Source: Opitutia bacterium
GTDB lineage: Bacteria; Verrucomicrobiota; Verrucomicrobiia; Opitutales; Opitutaceae
Assembly (NCBI GenBank): GCA_003157575.1
Contig: PMKA01000087.1
Location: 1-16,633, forward strand
Reading direction: 5' to 3'
DNA: 16,633 nt
Each line of letters opens with the position of its first letter. Within the stretch, counting starts at the first letter, position 1. A program made the position numbers and the translations under genes. Positions 14,501 through 16,633 of the stretch are shown piece by piece. The notes under the pieces were generated by a model. It did not search any database. It worked only from the letters and a program-made list of their open reading frames with translations, and had not been told where the DNA came from.

Positions 14501-15186
14501 ATCAGCGGGCCGCCTTCCATCTTTCGGCGCGCCACATTGGCGAAATAGAGCGCCGCAAGTACAAAGACCGCGCCGGCGAGATCGTTTCCGACGCTTCCCG
14601 CCTGCAGCGCATAGCCGAGCCCGCAGGGGACCAGCCACATGGCCGCCCGCGCAACCCGCCCGCGCGCGCCCGCAGCACGCACCAGCGAGAAAATGAGCCC
14701 CGGCAGCAACGCAAAGCCCACGGTGTTGGCCAGAAAGAACCCGCGCAAATCGTGAAAGAGAAACCACCACGGCGCCGTCAGCCACTCAAAGCCGCACGCG
14801 CTGTAGTTCATGCGCAGGTTGTCCGTTGCAATCCAGTTCCACCGCCCTTCGGTCCACCAGTGCAGTACACGCGGAATCCGGTAGCTCAACGCATCGATGT
14901 TGTTTGGCGGATACAGCAGGCCGCCCGCCAGCGCCAGCAGCCACAAAATGGCAAATCCCGCGGGCAGCCAGCCGCGCCCGAACCGTCGCAGGCGCCAGCC
15001 GCCGCGCCAGCCGTCCGCCGGGGCGAGAAAACGCGAACCCGCCCAGGCGAGGACTGCGGCCAGCGGCACGACAATCTCGTAAGCTCCGCGATTCAACCCG
15101 CCAAAAACCGACAAAAGCCATCCGGCAAGAGAAAGGGCTCCGGCGAACAAAACCCACATCGCAATGGCTGCTCCTGGAGTGATCAT
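11590..15186 (-). CDS. Fusion of GT-C membrane glycosyltransferase and GH27 alpha-galactosidase-like domain
   Basis: This single 1198-codon frame holds two enzyme types. Residues 1-470 have about 11-12 hydrophobic segments and a first-loop motif NNIDALSYRIPRVLHW with D98, typical of GT39/GT83-like (RgtA/B/C/D, PF13231-like) transferases that use polyprenyl-phosphate sugars. Residues 472-615 are soluble. An Ala/Pro-rich linker (616-636) leads to a GH27 domain starting PPMGWNSWDCFG (642-653), with nucleophile D814 in YVKVDDI and acid/base D868 in WRISDDFWD. The last 200 residues hold a beta-sandwich with NPCBM-like segments (1018-1136). By usual GT-C topology the GH27 part would be periplasmic. 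No internal signal peptide or clear alternative start precedes it. The gene starts 9 bp after the exonuclease gene, suggesting co-transcription. Both domains look catalytically intact, but substrates are unknown. Confidence 0.85.
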   Translation of the reverse strand: MITPGAAIAMWVLFAGALSLAGWLLSVFGGLNRGAYEIVVPLAAVLAWAGSRFLAPADGWRGGWRLRRFGRGWLPAGFAILWLLALAGGLLYPPNNIDALSYRIPRVLHWWTEGRWNWIATDNLRMNYSACGFEWLTAPWWFLFHDLRGFFLANTVGFALLPGLIFSLVRAAGARGRVARAAMWLVPCGLGYALQAGSVGNDLAGAVFVLAALYFANVARRKMEGGPLILSVLAIALATGVKTSNLLLVLPWAVVVWPLRKLLWRPAAVAATIFALGVSCLPTLVLNRGFAGDWSGDPANAGGLHPGTPLAGIAGNVLELAVQTAAPPVFPWAETWNRAAGQAESCSAASWLRARFPRFTLHTSELAQEEWAGLGLALAAWVFWLAGRRAAKAENEAGRERRRFAWALLLASALFCVLMASEMPARLLLPFYPLLLAVLLARAPAGAASGPVAQLLAAAAMASAFVCVIFNPSRPLWPAGPVCDWLHERFPGVRMVEKAQKVYRVYAGRDDPAAKLREFIPSGESRVGFIGTPDEPEISFWMPFGRRTVVTAIDPADLAAGGLDFIVGRLDALSAAQRAAIDRLSGPRGAFAEVARSELAIKASKPPETWVVWRRRSAPAATRLAPQAAGSSADFHEWAPRPPMGWNSWDCFGTTITEAQTMAAAEFLSANLKAYGWEYVVVDIQWYVPGAQGHEYLPDAVLTMDGFGRLQPAPNRFPSAADGSGFKALAARIHALGLKFGIHLMRGIPRQAVAKNLPVMGAGCHAADIADKTDVCPWNPDMYGVDMSKPGSQDYYDSVFGLLASWGVDYVKVDDIARPYHQREVEAIRRAIDRTGRPIVLSLSPGATPLDAARHLRSHANLWRISDDFWDRWLALHEQFRRLEQWNPHREAGAWPDADMLPLGVLDLGRRTTRFTRDEQRTLMTLWSIARSPLMYGGDPVNTDDFTLSLLNNAEVIAVDQNSAANRPLFDHDDLIAWTADVPGCADKYLAVFNARDPVRLTVENASYASPVITGETAAPVAIDVGVVGASRLFLVANPGEHGGGEALWQNPRLVFADGSVRPLTNFKWTGADATWDSTRVKNGAAGAPPGLAALAPAVIEYALPSEAVRFAAAAGFDPDAPSRDPGGSLRFLVVLAPRQAGNPLETLPVAVDLKDLGFEHAVLVRDLWMHRSLGRFQGVFAPEIPWHGAGLYRLSPR

Positions 15187-15195
15187 CGCGACAGG

Positions 15196-15861
15196 CTAGA
15201 ACAACCTCTTCTGTTGAAGTGCATCCCGTTTCTCCGGATTGAGCGTGCTCATCGCCAGCAGCCATCCCATTGATTTACCGGCGGCCGCCGGCTCGGCCGC
15301 CAGCCGGGCGAGCAGACACGCGCCGGCCAGCGCGTCGTAAAGGGCCGCGTGGTAACGCCGCCGCGGCGGGGGACAATGCGCCGCCGCAAGCGCCTCGAGC
15401 CGCGCCTGCAGCCCGCAATCGGCGACGAGATTCTCCAGCCTCCCGGACTGGATCCCCGGGAAAAACTGGGCGAAAAGCCGGGCGGAATCGATCCACGGCC
15501 CCCACTCGGCCGCCTTCTCCCCCGGCCGCGCGAAATCGGGCGACATGCGCGGATACGGCCAGACCGATTTGATCATCGAGTTTTCCGCTCCCGCAAAGTG
15601 CGCCGCGAACGGCCCGCTCTCGCGGAGCGCCGCGAAATATTCCCAATCGTCTGCGAATGGCGCATAGCCCGCCAGGTCGTCCTCATACAACCCGTGCACC
15701 GCCGCATCCTCCGCCCGCACGCGGCCGATTGCACGGCACAGTCTCGTCCGCGCCGCGACAACCTGACCGCCGGCCAGCGTCACGACACCGTATTCGAGGA
15801 TCCCGGAGGCGACGCTGCCTTCGAAATCGATGAAATGTATCGGTTGTTCTATCCAGGGCAT
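15196..15861 (-). CDS. DnaQ-like 3'-5' exonuclease family protein
   Basis: This 221-residue protein of the RNase T/DnaQ fold has motif I FIDFEG (D12, E14). It also has the downstream signature VHGLYEDDL (55-63), which resembles the IHGIT-type segment of DnaQ, and a terminal HAALYDA (H171, D176) matching the DEDDh His and Asp. At motif II, where the family has HNxxFD, the sequence reads AAHFAGAENSMIK, so Glu (E93) sits where Asp is expected. Activity is therefore likely but not certain. The ATG at 15861 begins right before the first beta strand; a GGTGGA lies about 9 bases upstream. The open frame runs further upstream to 16608, but that part is antisense to another gene and is not family-like. 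It precedes the GT-C/GH27 gene by 9 bp; no functional link is evident. Confidence 0.8.
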   Translation of the reverse strand: MPWIEQPIHFIDFEGSVASGILEYGVVTLAGGQVVAARTRLCRAIGRVRAEDAAVHGLYEDDLAGYAPFADDWEYFAALRESGPFAAHFAGAENSMIKSVWPYPRMSPDFARPGEKAAEWGPWIDSARLFAQFFPGIQSGRLENLVADCGLQARLEALAAAHCPPPRRRYHAALYDALAGACLLARLAAEPAAAGKSMGWLLAMSTLNPEKRDALQQKRLF

Positions 15862-15973
15862 TGAGGCAGTCCACCATGCAATACCGATGGCGGCGGAGCT
15901 GCAATCAAAGTAGCGCGCACCGGGCGTCGAGGGGGCGCACTGCTTTGCCTTTCTTTCCCGCCCCATTTCTGAC

Positions 15974-15977
15974 AGGA
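15974..15977 (+). promoter_or_regulatory. Ribosome binding site for the receiver-PAS gene
   Basis: AGGA lies seven bases before the ATG at 15985. This is the clearest Shine-Dalgarno match among the gene starts in the window, and it fixes the start codon just before the receiver domain. Confidence 0.55.
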
Positions 15978-15984
15978 TCCACGG

Positions 15985-16633
15985 ATGGACACAAAAGGCA
16001 CCATCCTCGTCGTTGAGGACAGTCCTGTGAATTTGAAGCTCCTGGTGTCCACGCTCACCGCAGGCGGATACCAGGTGTTTTCGGCGAACTCCGGGGAATC
16101 GGCGCTGGACTCCGTGGGCGCCAGCCCTCCGGAGTTGATCCTGCTGGATATCCAGATGCCGGGCCTGAACGGATTCGAGGTCCTTCGGCGCCTCCGGATG
16201 CGGACGGAGAGTCGCGACATCCCGGTCGTTCTCGTCAGCGCGAGCGAGGAAACCGAGGACCAGGTGGAGGGTTTTCAGCTCGGGGCCGTCGATTTCATCT
16301 CCAAACCGTTCAAGCGGCAGGAACTGCTTGCACGGGTCCAGACGCACCTGGAACTGCGGCGCCTGCATCTCCGGCTGGAACAGCAGGCGGACGACCTGAG
16401 GCAAATCAACGATCGTCTCCAGGGCGAGCTTGCCGAACGCAGGCAGGCAGAGGTGGCGCTCCACCGCTCGGAGACCAAGTTCCGCACTCTTTACGATTCG
16501 ACCACCGACGCGGTGATGCTCCTGGATCAGAACGGATTTTTCGACTGCAATCAGGCGACCCTGGCGATCTTCGGGTGCGCGACCCGGGAGGAGTTCGCCT
16601 CGAAGCACCCCGCGGATGTTTCGCCGCCAACCC
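15985..16633 (+). CDS. Receiver-PAS signalling protein, probably hybrid kinase or cyclase, cut by window edge
   Basis: The visible 216 residues start with a CheY-like receiver (5-120): acidic pair E11/D12, phospho-acceptor D55 in LLDIQMPGLNG, switch S85 and K107 in ISKPF. A coiled-coil linker rich in Leu, Gln and Arg (about 121-158) leads into a PAS domain starting SETKFRTLYDSTTDAVMLLD. The PAS ends at the edge in KHPADVSPP, a signature common in PAS modules of hybrid histidine kinases. The output domain lies beyond the window, so a histidine kinase, GGDEF/EAL or other effector are all possible. There is no N-terminal membrane segment, so the protein is cytoplasmic. It is divergent from the exonuclease gene, with 123 bp between. 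Confidence 0.88.
   Translation, partial: MDTKGTILVVEDSPVNLKLLVSTLTAGGYQVFSANSGESALDSVGASPPELILLDIQMPGLNGFEVLRRLRMRTESRDIPVVLVSASEETEDQVEGFQLGAVDFISKPFKRQELLARVQTHLELRRLHLRLEQQADDLRQINDRLQGELAERRQAEVALHRSETKFRTLYDSTTDAVMLLDQNGFFDCNQATLAIFGCATREEFASKHPADVSPPT

Noticed and set aside
14101..15273. 390-codon open frame on the plus strand
   Set aside because: It is antisense to the membrane segments of the GT-C domain. The Arg/Pro/Gln-rich product is the usual mirror of hydrophobic GC-rich codons.
15862..16608. N-terminal extension of the exonuclease
   Set aside because: It is antisense to the receiver-PAS gene, which has clear receiver motifs and a Shine-Dalgarno sequence. The exonuclease fold begins right at the ATG at 15861.

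Overview
The window is GC-rich and densely coded. It reads like part of a chromosome from the Verrucomicrobiota, most likely the Opitutales/Opitutaceae. That placement is an inference from the gene set: a Porin_5-type porin next to a PstS-like protein, a receiver-HDOD regulator, a SWIM-type SNF2 helicase, a long HrpA with a DUF3418-like tail, and a GH27 enzyme. No rRNA, tRNA, CRISPR array, transposase or phage gene was seen. Nine genes are supported: seven complete, and one cut off at each edge.

Layout. (1) Positions 1-1766, minus strand: a beta-barrel porin followed 48 bp later by a PstS-like phosphate-binding protein that runs off the left edge. The leader upstream of the porin carries three 11-bp direct repeats that look like a Pho box, so this is probably a phosphate-starvation operon. 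(2) Positions 2066-3508, plus strand: a receiver-HDOD response regulator, divergent from the porin. (3) Positions 3537-6131, minus: a SNF2-family helicase that has lost the SWIM zinc ligands and carries a Gly-Asn tract. (4) Positions 6236-10576, minus: HrpA, a DEAH-box RNA helicase with two low-complexity insertions. (5) Positions 10674-11444, plus: a WecG/TagA/CpsF (GT26) glycosyltransferase. (6) Positions 11445-11589: a short convergent interval packed with stem-loops, including a 17-bp inverted repeat. (7) Positions 11590-15861, minus: a DnaQ-like exonuclease followed 9 bp later by a 1198-residue protein that joins a multi-pass GT-C membrane glycosyltransferase to a complete GH27 alpha-galactosidase-like domain. 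(8) Positions 15985-16633, plus: a receiver-PAS signalling protein cut by the right edge.

How the parts work together. The porin and PstS plausibly form outer-membrane and periplasmic steps of phosphate uptake under PhoB-like control. The two helicases are housekeeping-type RNA/DNA enzymes. The GT26 enzyme and the GT-C/GH27 fusion both point to cell-surface glycan metabolism, although they are convergent and not one operon. Two receiver proteins belong to phosphorelay signalling.

The most unusual item is the GT-C/GH27 fusion, which would place a retaining alpha-galactosidase-type domain on the periplasmic face of a polyprenyl-sugar-type transferase. Its C-terminal region appears to carry NPCBM-like segments in permuted order. 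No clearly new defence system or mobile system was recognised.
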